This document shows positions 14,737 through 23,579 of a DNA stretch of 50,793 bases, piece after piece; the stretch's first letter is position 1; every line of letters starts with the position of its first letter. This DNA is from Shewanella sp. (GTDB taxonomy: Bacteria; Pseudomonadota; Gammaproteobacteria; Enterobacterales; Shewanellaceae). The notes beneath the pieces were generated by a model. That model did not search any database and was not told the origin of the DNA. It worked only from the letters and a program-made list of their open reading frames with translations. The position numbers were made by a program, and so were the translations under genes. The DNA lies in assembly GCA_028223395.1 (NCBI GenBank), contig JAOIUG010000009.1, positions 1 to 50,793 of the forward strand. The letters are read 5' to 3'.

Positions 14737-16198
14737 AGCGGCAAATTCATTGGTATGGTTTCGTCATGACTTACGTGTGCAAGACAATCAAAATTTAGTA
14801 GCCGCCTGCGAGCATGCAAAACGTGCCGGTCACTCAGTCAGAGCGCTATTTATTGCCACTCCAATGCAATGGCAACAGCATGACGTGGCTCCAATTCAGC
14901 TCGATTTTATTGAAAGACAGCTAAACCAACTGGCAGTATCGCTTGCGGAACTTGGGATCCCACTTGATGTTTACCAGCTCGATAGTTTTCAGCAGATCCC
15001 TGATTATTTAGCGCAATACACACGTCAATGGCAGGTCGATTACGTGTTTGCCAGCTGTGAGCCTGAATTTAATGAGCAGCAAAGAGATCTCGCCGTTGCC
15101 AAAAAAGTACAGTTAGTGCTTTGTCAGCAGCATTGTTTGATTGCGCCATTAACCGTGCTTAATTTGTCGGGAGAAATGTACAAAGTCTTTACCCCATTTG
15201 CTAAAAAATGGCGTGAGGTTGCGAGGCGAAACGCTATCTATTGCGCGGCGACGCCGATGCCTATTGGTGCGCCATTGCTCATCACTGACAACATCACCCT
15301 CGATTGCGACAAGGTGTCGAGTCATGCTTGGGCGGTTGGCGAAGCGGCGGCGCTCACGCAACTACGTCAGTTTGCACTGACTAAAATGGCAGATTACCAC
15401 GCTAATCGTGATTTTCCCGCCATTGATGGCACCAGTCAGATATCTGCTTATTTAGCGATTGGCGTTATTAGTCCACGGCAGTGTGTTGCAGCGTTGCTCA
15501 GTCATTATCCTGATGCGTTGAGTGACGATCAAAGTCCAGCTCGTAGTTGGTTAAATGAGATCATTTGGCGAGAATTTTATCGGCATTTGCTGGTGGCATT
15601 TCCTCGGTTATCAAAATGCCAAAACTTTAACCCTTTAGCTGACAATATCGCTTGGATAAATAACCCACGAGAATTTAAAGTATGGTGTGACGGTAACACA
15701 GGCTACCCATTGGTCGATGCCGCGATGCGTCAACTAAATCAAACTGGCTGGATGCATAATCGTTTACGGATGGTGGTTGCTAGCTTTTTGACCAAACATT
15801 TATTAATCGATTGGCGCTGGGGAGAGCGTTACTTTAGGCAAAAGCTTATTGACGGTGATCTCGCTGCCAATAATGGTGGCTGGCAGTGGTCTGCCGGCAC
15901 AGGTTGTGATGCCCAGCCTTATTTTAGAGTGTTTAATCCTATCTCTCAGTGCGAAAAGTTTGATCCAACAGGTGAGTTTATCCGTAAATACTTACCTGAG
16001 CTTGAAAGCGTAGATTTAAAGTTAATTCATAAACTTAAAATACCTAATCAGGCAGAACTTTTTTCAGATAGAAGCTATGTTTATCCTATTGTCGAACATA
16101 AATTTGCTCGCACAAGAGCATTAAAAGAGCTCGCGGCAATGAAGCGTGGAGCTGGGCAAGTGGCGAGGGTAGATCTAGATAAGGAGATTTTCGGATGA
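14720..16198 (+). CDS. phrB: Deoxyribodipyrimidine photolyase (CPD photolyase)
   Basis: This 492-residue flavoenzyme repairs cyclobutane pyrimidine dimers with blue/near-UV light. An N-terminal alpha/beta antenna domain begins LVWFRHDLRVQDN. The C-terminal FAD domain shows YLAIGVISPRQC, the block WLNEIIWREFYRHLL, GNTGYPLVDAAMRQLNQTGW, MHNRLRMVVASFLTKHLLIDW and AANNGGWQWSAGTGCDAQPYFRVFNP, with the tryptophans of the electron-transfer triad in place. The length matches class I CPD photolyases. The start at 14720 overlaps the MerR gene, and an in-frame ATG 2 codons later is an alternative. Its stop overlaps the next start (ATGA), indicating translational coupling. Confidence 0.95.
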   Translation: MNMTIKAANSLVWFRHDLRVQDNQNLVAACEHAKRAGHSVRALFIATPMQWQQHDVAPIQLDFIERQLNQLAVSLAELGIPLDVYQLDSFQQIPDYLAQYTRQWQVDYVFASCEPEFNEQQRDLAVAKKVQLVLCQQHCLIAPLTVLNLSGEMYKVFTPFAKKWREVARRNAIYCAATPMPIGAPLLITDNITLDCDKVSSHAWAVGEAAALTQLRQFALTKMADYHANRDFPAIDGTSQISAYLAIGVISPRQCVAALLSHYPDALSDDQSPARSWLNEIIWREFYRHLLVAFPRLSKCQNFNPLADNIAWINNPREFKVWCDGNTGYPLVDAAMRQLNQTGWMHNRLRMVVASFLTKHLLIDWRWGERYFRQKLIDGDLAANNGGWQWSAGTGCDAQPYFRVFNPISQCEKFDPTGEFIRKYLPELESVDLKLIHKLKIPNQAELFSDRSYVYPIVEHKFARTRALKELAAMKRGAGQVARVDLDKEIFG

Positions 16199-16731
16199 CA
16201 GCAAGTGCAGACTCACTCAATCATGACACGTTAGAGGCAGCGCCTAGTAAGCGCAATGACTCTGCCCAAGCTCGAACAGATGCATCGCGACAAGGTCATG
16301 ATGCCTTACCGCAAGAGATTATCGCCCGCTTTATTTCTGTGTACCAACAACTAAACAAAAATAGCCTTGAGCTGCTCAATGAGATCTACTCAGATGACAT
16401 CCGCTTTAGCGATCCGTTACATAAAATAGCCGGCCTCAATACATTAACCGGTTATTTTAAAACACTGTATCAAAATGTGGAGTCGATAGACTTTGTTATT
16501 CATCAAGTCATCCGTGATGAAAATACCGCCGCGTTGACATGGACCATGAACCTTGTTCACCCCAAACTAAACGCGGGTAATGGTATTAGTGTAGAAGGCG
16601 TGAGTTTACTCACATTTAACAGCAAAATTATCCAACACCAAGACTATTTTGATTTAGGCGCAATGCTTTATGAGCAGCTGCCAATAGTGGGTGGCTTGAT
16701 TGGTTTTATTAAATCTAAGGTTGCCAAATGA
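16195..16731 (+). CDS. SnoaL-like / NTF2-fold protein
   Basis: This 178-residue protein has a polar, probably disordered first 40 residues and then an NTF2/SnoaL-like domain (about 42-165): the helix IIARFISVYQQLNKNSLELL, then YSDDIRFSDPLHKIAG, the typical first strand, and a last strand HQDYFDLGAMLYEQL. NTF2-fold proteins may be isomerases, hydratases or binding proteins; no catalytic residue can be assigned here. ATGA overlaps on both sides place it in the photolyase operon. Similar small proteins sit next to photolyase genes in other marine gamma-proteobacteria (from memory). Confidence 0.75.
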   Translation: MTASADSLNHDTLEAAPSKRNDSAQARTDASRQGHDALPQEIIARFISVYQQLNKNSLELLNEIYSDDIRFSDPLHKIAGLNTLTGYFKTLYQNVESIDFVIHQVIRDENTAALTWTMNLVHPKLNAGNGISVEGVSLLTFNSKIIQHQDYFDLGAMLYEQLPIVGGLIGFIKSKVAK

Positions 16732-17582
16732 CGTTTTCAGGCCCGGCCTCACAGCAACAAAAAACAGTCCTGATCACCGGAGCAAGTTCCGGTATTGGGT
16801 TGCAGCTTGCCAGTGACTATTTACTGCAAGGCTGGAAAGTACTGGCATGTGGCCGTAATAAACAAGGGCTTGACAAGCTCGTGGGCGCAGAGAAGCTGCT
16901 GTTTGATATTAACGATGTGGATGCGATAAAGACGCAGGTTGAACGTCTGCCAAACAGAGGCGTCACAAAGCTTGATTTAGTGATCCTGAATGCGGGAACG
17001 TGTGAGTATATCGACGATGCTTTGCACTTTGATTCGGCACTGTTTGAGCGTGTGATCCGCACAAATGTCATCTCGATGGGGCACTGCATTAGCGCTTTTT
17101 TACCGTTAATGTCTCGTGGTAGCCAGTTGGCTTTAATGGGCTCCAGTGCGGTTTACCTGCCGTTTCCAAGAGCAGAAGCTTATGGCGCATCAAAAGCGGC
17201 GGTGCAGTATTTAGCCAGTAGCCTCGCGCTTGATTTAAGGTCACACGGGATTGGCGTTAGCGTCATTTGTCCAGGTTTTGTGAAAACGCCATTAACCGAT
17301 AAAAATGATTTTTCCATGCCGATGCAGCAAACACCAGAAGAAGCATCCGCTGCCATTCGAAGAGGTTTAGACAAGGGCCATCAAGAGATACATTTTCCTC
17401 GGCGTTTCACGCTTATTTTAAAATTTATTGCGTTACTGCCCCGCGGCATTTGGCAGAAAATGGCGCAGCCTAAGCATAAAACCTCTGAGGCGCATGGCAC
17501 TCATCACCCTTTAGGTGATGCAAATGAGCACAACAAAAGTGACCACGAAAATGCCTCAACTAACAATAAAAAGGTGCGTTAA
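16728..17582 (+). CDS. Short-chain dehydrogenase/reductase of the photolyase cluster
   Basis: This 284-residue SDR carries TGASSGIG (17-24) for NAD(P) binding, LNAG in mid-protein, and the catalytic YGASK with a serine in MGSSAVYLP. The last 50 residues are polar and histidine-rich (HKTSEAHGTHHPLGDANEH) and do not belong to the fold. The arginine in CGRN after the second strand suggests NADP preference. ATGA overlap with the previous gene and a TAATG junction with the next show tight coupling. Its substrate is presumably a lipid-derived carbonyl or alcohol, given the neighbours; this is inference. Confidence 0.82.
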   Translation: MTFSGPASQQQKTVLITGASSGIGLQLASDYLLQGWKVLACGRNKQGLDKLVGAEKLLFDINDVDAIKTQVERLPNRGVTKLDLVILNAGTCEYIDDALHFDSALFERVIRTNVISMGHCISAFLPLMSRGSQLALMGSSAVYLPFPRAEAYGASKAAVQYLASSLALDLRSHGIGVSVICPGFVKTPLTDKNDFSMPMQQTPEEASAAIRRGLDKGHQEIHFPRRFTLILKFIALLPRGIWQKMAQPKHKTSEAHGTHHPLGDANEHNKSDHENASTNNKKVR

Positions 17583-18856
17583 TGGAATCGCCTAACAGCA
17601 GTCATCGTAAAAAAATTGCCATTGTTGGCTCAGGAATTTCAGGCCTGACCTGTGGACATATATTATCGAAAAAGCATGATGTCACGGTGTTTGAAGCTAA
17701 TGACTATATTGGCGGCCACACAGCGACGATTGATGTTGAAAAAGACGGTAAACAGTACGCCATTGACAGTGGTTTTATTGTATTTAATGATCGAACTTAC
17801 CCAAGATTTGAGCAGCTTCTAGCCCGCTTAAACGTAAAAGCCTTGCCAACAGAAATGAGCTTTAGCGTGCACAACGCACTGAGTCAACTTGAATATAATG
17901 GGAATACGTTAACAAGCTTATTTGCGCAGAAACGCAATCTTTTTCGCCCACGTTTCTGGCTGTTTATTAAAGAGATTTTACGTTTTAATAAATTATGTAA
18001 ACAGGCGTTTCTCGCCGATAAATACGACTACCAGACGCTCGGTGAACTATTAGAAAAAGAGCGCTTTAGTGAGTTTTTTAGTCTGCACTATATTCTGCCT
18101 ATGGGCGCGGCGATTTGGTCATCAAGCATTGATGATATGAAGGCATTTTCATTGCGCTTTTTCATTCAGTTTTTCCAAAATCATGGCTTGTTAAACATTA
18201 CCGACCGGCCGCAGTGGTATGTATTAGAAGGCGGCTCACGCAGTTACATACCGGAGCTTATTGCACCGTTTAAATCTGCAATTGAACTTAATAGTCCGGT
18301 GAGCGCAATTGTGCGCAGTGACGCTGGCGTCAAGCTTAAAGTTAATGATCAATGGTTAACATTTGATGAGGTGGTGCTTGCTTGTCATAGCGACCAAGCG
18401 CTTGCCATGCTAAGTGATGCAACTGAAAATGAAACTCAGGTATTAAGCCAACTGGCTTACCAAAATAATGAAGTGGTTTTGCACTGCGATGAGTCTTTAT
18501 TACCGAAGCGTAAGGCTGCATGGGCCAGTTGGAATTATCGCTTAGATGGCGATACGCGCAAACAAGCGTCTGTTACTTACAACATGAACATCTTACAGCG
18601 TTTGCCCAGTGATGCGCCAACTTTCTGCGTTACGCTAAACCAGTCTGAACTGATTGATCCAAGCAAAGTACTACGGGTGTTTAATTATTCACATCCTGTT
18701 TTTAATGAGAAAACAATGCAAGCTCAGTCGCAGCGGTCACTAATTTCTGGCGTAAATAACACTCATTTTGCAGGAGCTTACTGGTACAACGGTTTCCATG
18801 AAGATGGGGTGCATAGTGCGTTTGACGTGTGTGATGCCTTTGGGTTAACACTATGA
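17582..18856 (+). CDS. FAD-dependent amine-oxidase-like protein (NAD(P)-binding Rossmann)
   Basis: This 424-residue flavoprotein resembles the amine oxidase / phytoene desaturase superfamily. The N-terminal dinucleotide fold [17 protein letters not shown] (from residue 12) is followed by [16 protein letters not shown], the second FAD contact, and [12 protein letters not shown]-terminal FAD motif is [18 protein letters not shown]. Homologues next to DUF1365 and Cfa-like genes belong to the singlet-oxygen regulon of Rhodobacter, where neighbouring genes make methylated furan fatty acids (the ufa genes; which gene is which is uncertain from memory). A role in oxidising or desaturating membrane acyl chains is therefore plausible. 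It starts on the last base of the SDR stop codon. Confidence 0.8.
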   Translation: MESPNSSHRKKIAIVGSGISGLTCGHILSKKHDVTVFEANDYIGGHTATIDVEKDGKQYAIDSGFIVFNDRTYPRFEQLLARLNVKALPTEMSFSVHNALSQLEYNGNTLTSLFAQKRNLFRPRFWLFIKEILRFNKLCKQAFLADKYDYQTLGELLEKERFSEFFSLHYILPMGAAIWSSSIDDMKAFSLRFFIQFFQNHGLLNITDRPQWYVLEGGSRSYIPELIAPFKSAIELNSPVSAIVRSDAGVKLKVNDQWLTFDEVVLACHSDQALAMLSDATENETQVLSQLAYQNNEVVLHCDESLLPKRKAAWASWNYRLDGDTRKQASVTYNMNILQRLPSDAPTFCVTLNQSELIDPSKVLRVFNYSHPVFNEKTMQAQSQRSLISGVNNTHFAGAYWYNGFHEDGVHSAFDVCDAFGLTL

Positions 18857-19620
18857 ACACCCCGTTAATGAGCGGTGTTTATAGCGGTGATGTTAAGCAT
18901 TGTCGTTATCGCCCTCGCCAGCATGCTTTTAAATATAAAATGGCAATGTTAGTGCTTGATCTCGATGAAGTGCCGTTGATTGAGTCAATGAGCTGGCTTT
19001 TTTCTGCGAGCAAGTTTGCACCTTTAAGGTTTAATCCCAATGATTATTTGAATCGGGCTGAACACGATAAAACACCTTCAACTAACGTGGCCACTTTAAA
19101 GAACAAAGTGCTCGATAAAATTCAATTTTTAGGCGCTGAAATAGCCTGTGATCGCGTGTTATTTGTCGGTCAGGTGCGACACTTTGGGATTTATTTTAGC
19201 CCGATAAACTGCTTTTTTTGTTACCAAGGTGATGAGCCTAAATATATGTTGGCGGAAGTCAGTAACACTCCTTGGAACCAACGCCACTATTACTTGGTTG
19301 ACTTAGTTAACCCTCAGCCAAGTGATAAAACCTTTCATGTGTCGCCGTTTATGGACTTAGACATGAAATACATTTGGCGTATTCAGCCGCCTAAATCGTC
19401 AGTAAAAGTGGGTATTGAAAACCGTGCTAGCCAAAAGCTTTTTGATGCCAACTTGTGTTTATTTCGGCGAGAAATGTCGCATCAGAATTTACGAAAAATG
19501 TTGTTGCAGTTCCCATTGATGACACTAAAAATTGTGTTGGGGATCTATTGGCAAGCATTGAAACTTTTTATCAAACGAGTGCCTTTTATTGGGCATCCGG
19601 GTAAGTCAGCGGAGAGATAA
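18853..19620 (+). CDS. DUF1365 family protein
   Basis: This 255-residue protein begins with the DUF1365 pattern [20 protein letters not shown] and [10 protein letters not shown], and continues with [33 protein letters not shown] and [19 protein letters not shown]1365 genes almost always sit between an amine-oxidase-like gene and a cyclopropane synthase homologue, as here. The activity of the family is not firmly known, although it has been tied to furan fatty acid formation in alpha-proteobacteria. No signal peptide is present; the C-terminal basic/hydrophobic stretch (about 212-245) may touch the membrane. The gene overlaps the previous one by 4 bases (ATGA). Confidence 0.85.
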   Translation: MNTPLMSGVYSGDVKHCRYRPRQHAFKYKMAMLVLDLDEVPLIESMSWLFSASKFAPLRFNPNDYLNRAEHDKTPSTNVATLKNKVLDKIQFLGAEIACDRVLFVGQVRHFGIYFSPINCFFCYQGDEPKYMLAEVSNTPWNQRHYYLVDLVNPQPSDKTFHVSPFMDLDMKYIWRIQPPKSSVKVGIENRASQKLFDANLCLFRREMSHQNLRKMLLQFPLMTLKIVLGIYWQALKLFIKRVPFIGHPGKSAER

Positions 19621-19622
19621 TA

Positions 19623-20870
19623 ATGGAAAATATAGCAACTAAAAAAAGTCTGGCAAGCGCGGGATTAGCAGATAACCTAGCCAAAAAACTCTTACTAAGC
19701 GTGTTGCCTGCGCTAGCAGATGGGCATTTAAGTTTAATTGATGGCGACAACAGTTATGAGTTTGGTAATAAAGAATCTGATCTGCATGCGACTTTGGTGG
19801 TGACGCATCCACGATTTTACCGGCAGATCTTACTGTCAGGCTCAATTGGCGCTGGAGAGGCCTTTATTCAGCACCATTGGGCTAGCCCAGATTTAACCAA
19901 AGTGGTGCAAATTTTTGCGCGCAACTTACCGTTACTCGATAAGCTTGAGCAAAAGCTATCTTGGTTAACCACGCCATTTAGCCGAGTTGGCCACCTGTTT
20001 AATCGTAATACTCAAGCGGGCTCAAAAAAGAACATTTTAGCGCATTACGACTTGGGCAATGATATGTACCAAGCATTTTTAGATAAAGAAATGCTCTATT
20101 CAAGCGCGCTATATCCTCATGCCGACGCCTCGCTTGATGAAGCGCAGCGACACAAACTTGAGACTATCTGTCAGCGCTTGGATTTAAAAGCGGGGCAAAC
20201 TTTGCTTGAGGTCGGTACAGGCTGGGGCGCGTTAGCTATTTACGCGGCAAAACACTATGGCGTTAAAGTGACCACCACTACGATTTCAGATGCGCAGTTT
20301 GAATACGCTAATACCCGAGTCGAGCAAGAAGGGCTGACTGATAACGTTTGCCTGCTTAAAGATGATTACCGAGTCCTGACAGGGGAATACGATAGAGTCG
20401 TGTCCATCGAGATGATTGAAGCGGTGGGGCATGAGTTTTTGCCGGAGTTTTTTAAAAAACTTGAATCACTCTTAAAGCCGAATGGTCGACTACTCATCCA
20501 AGCCATTACCATTGCCGATCAACGTTACAACAGTTATCGAAAAAGTGTTGATTTTATTCAGCGTTATATCTTTCCTGGCGGTTGCCTACCGTCAGTGACC
20601 CGCATGACGAACGAGCTAACTAAACATACTGATTTTGTCACTTGGTCTGTTGATGACATGGGGCTTGATTACGCCAAGACCCTTAAAGATTGGCAGAATA
20701 ACTTTGACGCAGCACTGCCAAAAATCAAGGCGCTTGGCTATGGCGATGACTTTATCAGAATGTGGAAGTTCTATCTCAGTTACTGCGAAGGAGGCTTCCT
20801 TGAGCGCACGACCAGTACGGTGCATTTGGTGGCTGTTAGGCCACAATATCGCACAGAGTTAACGCGTTAA
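19623..20870 (+). CDS. Cyclopropane-fatty-acid synthase family methyltransferase with altered bicarbonate site
   Basis: This 415-residue SAM-dependent methyltransferase acts on unsaturated acyl chains of membrane phospholipids. The SAM site is LEVGTGWG (195-202), followed by VTTTTISDAQ. The segment YIFPGGCLPS and the C-terminal LDYAKTLKDWQNNF are family hallmarks. By alignment from memory with E. coli Cfa, the bicarbonate pocket is changed: the Cys of YSCA is Ser (YSSA, S161) and the His of the LLHxI strand is Gln (Q293), while E266 and Y350 are kept. Loss of these could favour methyl addition without ring closure, as in UfaM-like enzymes. It starts 2 bases after the DUF1365 gene. Confidence 0.88.
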   Translation: MENIATKKSLASAGLADNLAKKLLLSVLPALADGHLSLIDGDNSYEFGNKESDLHATLVVTHPRFYRQILLSGSIGAGEAFIQHHWASPDLTKVVQIFARNLPLLDKLEQKLSWLTTPFSRVGHLFNRNTQAGSKKNILAHYDLGNDMYQAFLDKEMLYSSALYPHADASLDEAQRHKLETICQRLDLKAGQTLLEVGTGWGALAIYAAKHYGVKVTTTTISDAQFEYANTRVEQEGLTDNVCLLKDDYRVLTGEYDRVVSIEMIEAVGHEFLPEFFKKLESLLKPNGRLLIQAITIADQRYNSYRKSVDFIQRYIFPGGCLPSVTRMTNELTKHTDFVTWSVDDMGLDYAKTLKDWQNNFDAALPKIKALGYGDDFIRMWKFYLSYCEGGFLERTTSTVHLVAVRPQYRTELTR

Positions 20871-20871
20871 A

Positions 20872-21378
20872 ATGCGCTTAGCTTCAAAGGGTAAACTTAC
20901 CACTACGCAGTTAAATTTAGCCAATTTACTGATCTTTCAAGCTGTGTGGTGGCTTTCTATTTTGTATCAGAACAGTGTATTACTCATCAGTTCTGGGTTG
21001 TTGCTGCTGCACTTTGCTATATCTGATCAGAGCCGCTCCGATCTGTTGAGCATGGTTAAAGTGGTTGCTTGCGGGGTAATCATCGATGCGCTGCTTACTT
21101 ACACGCAGCTATTTGAATTTCAACAAACGCCATATTGGCTCGGGCTACTTTGGTGTCACTTCGCCATCAGTTTACGCTACAGCTTAGCTTTTACCCAAAA
21201 GCTGCCTTGTTATATTAATGCGCTTCTCGGAGGGGTATTTGGTTGTATCAGTTATCTCGCAGGCGCGCGCTTTGGTGCGGTTGTGTTGCCGCAAACGTAT
21301 TTAACCAGCGTAATGATCTTGTTTGGGATCTGGTTCGTAATGTTCCCAATGTTCATCAAGATAAGCAAACAGCGTTAA
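20872..21378 (+). CDS. DUF2878 membrane protein
   Basis: This 168-residue protein has four to five hydrophobic segments (about 15-32, 36-52, 58-78, 88-106, 115-165) and the conserved WWLSILYQN, KVVACGVIIDALLTYTQLF and PYWLGLLWCHFAISLRYS. It matches DUF2878, a family found in this kind of cluster. It has no known activity. It begins one base after the stop of the Cfa-like gene and has no other obvious partner, so a membrane role in delivering or accommodating the modified lipid is the working guess. Confidence 0.8.
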   Translation: MRLASKGKLTTTQLNLANLLIFQAVWWLSILYQNSVLLISSGLLLLHFAISDQSRSDLLSMVKVVACGVIIDALLTYTQLFEFQQTPYWLGLLWCHFAISLRYSLAFTQKLPCYINALLGGVFGCISYLAGARFGAVVLPQTYLTSVMILFGIWFVMFPMFIKISKQR

Positions 21379-21401
21379 CCTGACGGATAAAGGAAATAAC
21401 T

Positions 21402-21992
21402 ATGGGTTTTTTAGGTCGTTATGGTATCGCAGTATTAATGGTAAGCGTCATTAGCGGCCACACAATGGCGCAAAATATAGAGACATCATCACCGCTCTTG
21501 TCTGTTAAGGGGCAAGATAGCGCCGCAGGGGAACACGTGATTGATAATGCTTCTTTGAAAGAAGTTGGTCGAGGTGAAATGGATTGGTGGTGGTTGACTC
21601 TTTATCGCGCCCGCTTACTGACGCTTAATGGAACCTATCAACAAGCGCAAACGCCAGTGACACTGGAGATTGAATATTACCAAGATATCCCTAGTGAGCG
21701 CTTGCTAGAGGCTACAATGGATCAGTGGCAACACTTAAAGCTTAATAAACAACGCCAACAACGCTGGCAAGCCTTACTTAGCCAATTATGGCCTGACGTT
21801 ACCGAAGGCGATACTCTAAGCCTGCATGTGTTAACGCCGCGCAGTAGCCAGTTTTATTTTAATGGTAAGCCGCTTCCATTGTTAATGCCTGAAGGCTTTA
21901 GTGATGATTTTCTTGCGATTTGGTTATCGGCTCAAACGAGCCAGCCTGAGTTACGTCAACAACTATTAGGAGAGCTCCCATGCGACTGTTAA
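21402..21992 (+). CDS. Chalcone isomerase-like secreted protein
   Basis: This 196-residue protein has an N-terminal signal peptide (about 1-23, ending in HTMAQ) and a domain of the bacterial chalcone-isomerase-like type: LKEVGRGEMDWWWLTLYRARLL, PVTLEIEYYQDIPSERLL and FSDDFLAIWLS. In plants this fold includes fatty-acid-binding proteins as well as true isomerases. A periplasmic lipid-binding role is possible; catalysis on flavonoids is unlikely. AAGGAAAT precedes the ATG. It overlaps the next gene by 13 bases. Confidence 0.8.
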   Translation: MGFLGRYGIAVLMVSVISGHTMAQNIETSSPLLSVKGQDSAAGEHVIDNASLKEVGRGEMDWWWLTLYRARLLTLNGTYQQAQTPVTLEIEYYQDIPSERLLEATMDQWQHLKLNKQRQQRWQALLSQLWPDVTEGDTLSLHVLTPRSSQFYFNGKPLPLLMPEGFSDDFLAIWLSAQTSQPELRQQLLGELPCDC

Positions 21993-22570
21993 ATTCTAAT
22001 TACCTTACTTATCTGCCTAGGTTGCGTTCTCGCTCGAAAGCTCTGTGGGTTAAGCTGTGGGTTGTTTGCTTCACGATGCTACTACTGAGCGCATGCAGCA
22101 GTCGCGACATTGAAGACTACCAAGACACTACGCCCAAGCTCGATTTAAAGCAGTTTTTTAACGGACCGTTAAGCGCTCATGGCATAGTGCAAGACTATAG
22201 TGGCAATGTCGTGCGCCGCTTTACTGTTGAAATGCACGCAAAGTGGGATGGAGATGTTGGCGAAATAAAAGAATGGTTTATTTATGATGACGGTGAAAAA
22301 CAAACCCGTATTTGGACTATCACTAGCCTGGGCGATGGCCACTATACTGGCACGGCAAATGACATACTCGGTCAAGCTACTGGTCGGGCAGTGGGGATGG
22401 CATTACAGTGGGAATACGAGATGATACTGCCAGTCGATGACAGTCAATACCAAGTGCGCTTTGATGATTGGATGTTTCTAGTGGATGAAAATACCATTAT
22501 TAATCGCAGTGATATTATTAAGTTCGGTATTACTGTGGCTGAGGTCACGCTGGTGATCAACAAGCGATAG
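21980..22570 (+). CDS. DUF3833 family lipoprotein
   Basis: This 196-residue protein starts with a long positively charged N-region, then a hydrophobic core and the lipobox LLLSACSS (Cys at about 39), so it should be lipidated and held at the inner or outer membrane. The mature part is a beta-rich DUF3833 domain with LDLKQFFNGPLSAHGIVQDYSG, FTVEMHAKWDG and ATGRAVGMALQWEYEMILPVD. Its function is unknown, and it is the last gene of the cluster. The downstream sequence holds a 13-base duplication that includes the stop codon. Confidence 0.85.
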   Translation: MRLLNSNYLTYLPRLRSRSKALWVKLWVVCFTMLLLSACSSRDIEDYQDTTPKLDLKQFFNGPLSAHGIVQDYSGNVVRRFTVEMHAKWDGDVGEIKEWFIYDDGEKQTRIWTITSLGDGHYTGTANDILGQATGRAVGMALQWEYEMILPVDDSQYQVRFDDWMFLVDENTIINRSDIIKFGITVAEVTLVINKR

Positions 22571-22591
22571 TCACAAGCGATAGTCACAAGC
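22561..22591. repeat. 13-bp tandem duplication over the stop codon
   Basis: CAAGCGATAGTCA occurs at 22561-22573 and 22574-22586, followed by a partial CAAGC. The first copy contains the last codons and stop of the DUF3833 gene. It has no effect on the protein, because the first stop is kept. Confidence 0.8.
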
Positions 22592-22679
22592 TAAATTAAA
22601 ACTACTTAAGCGTGACAAGCCACACTGCATTATGGATAGGTTCGCATTGACCATGAAAAGAGTATGGCTAAGTTAGGTT

Positions 22680-22706
22680 GCTCATTTTGTTTTATTATGA
22701 GCTTTT
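22680..22706 (+). terminator. Weak hairpin at the end of the cluster
   Basis: GCTCAT (22680-22685) and ATGAGC (22697-22702) form a 6-bp stem followed by TTTT. It lies about 110 bases past the DUF3833 stop and overlaps the 3' end of the convergent DUF3634 gene. Confidence 0.35.
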
Positions 22707-23039
22707 ACGACTGTGATCGACTTGTTTACGGTCGTAATATTCAAACGGAAACACGTTTCTAATTCTTTGGGTTAGCGCATCACTCACATTGGCTGATACG
22801 TGTAAGCGCACACCATTATTTTTTTCAGCTCTCACCGTGCAAGTCAGTTTGTTTGTTTTAGCAATAGCGCGACACTCTCGTTCAAACTTTTCTGGAATTT
22901 TACCTTTATGTGTTTTGAGCTTACCTTGCTTGAAATGCATCTCAAATACGGTTAACCCTCGTTTAGCATTAAAAATCAATTTGTAGGCGATGAAAATACC
23001 CATCGCAATAAACGCTATTTTGAGTACTGTTGGTGTCAT
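22695..23039 (-). CDS. DUF3634 family small membrane-anchored protein
   Basis: This 114-residue protein has one N-terminal hydrophobic helix (about 5-22: VLKIAFIAMGIFIAYKLIF) and a cationic soluble domain with GLTVFEMHFKQGKL, KGKIPEKFERECRAIAK and a terminal RNVFPFEYYDR. It matches DUF3634, a family mostly of marine gamma-proteobacteria with no known function. The length is normal. An N-in, C-out or C-in topology cannot be decided from the sequence. Confidence 0.7.
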   Translation of the reverse strand: MTPTVLKIAFIAMGIFIAYKLIFNAKRGLTVFEMHFKQGKLKTHKGKIPEKFERECRAIAKTNKLTCTVRAEKNNGVRLHVSANVSDALTQRIRNVFPFEYYDRKQVDHSRKSS

Positions 23040-23296
23040 ATTTATCCCTTTATATTATTGAGTTTTAACGGGTGGTAGCCTTGCATTGATGTTCACAATA
23101 CATGGCATCGCTTGCCAAGAGCCTATGAACCGCATCGGTTACATGTTATCTGCTTGTGATTAAGATACGCTGACACACTTCTTTTTTGAAGTAACTAGTG
23201 CACATTTTAATAAAATTTGTAATTTTTAATCAATAAGATATATTGAGTCGTGGCTAAATTGAGAGTGTAGCCTTTATTTTAGTTAAGGAAGACGAT

Positions 23297-23485
23297 ATGA
23301 GCATGTCTAATGCAAAAAAGTGGGCTTTACTTTGTCAGCAACAAGCTGACCTTATTGATAGCCTTACTCAGCTTCTCCCTGAGCGTGACGACGAGCACAC
23401 GCACTTAAGCGAGCATTGGCGTCAAATGAGTGTTCGCATAGCCTGTGGTGATGTAATATTGATGCCTAAGCTTAAAAGTGATTAG
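23297..23485 (+). CDS. Small hypothetical protein
   Basis: A 62-residue, acidic, helix-rich product that I do not recognise. It has a good ribosome-binding site (AAGGAAG) 7-8 bases before the ATG, and an AT-rich upstream region suitable for a promoter (23200-23260). It has no membrane segment and no cysteine cluster. It converges with the chemoreceptor gene. The codon usage and initiation site make it more likely real than not. Confidence 0.5.
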   Translation: MSMSNAKKWALLCQQQADLIDSLTQLLPERDDEHTHLSEHWRQMSVRIACGDVILMPKLKSD

Positions 23486-23579
23486 CGCCTCAGCCGTATC
23501 ATTAATGGGCTGCTTATCAAATTTAAGTGATTGCTTTTTAATGTTTTTATTCGGCCTTTAAATGTTCAGCTAATAACAG

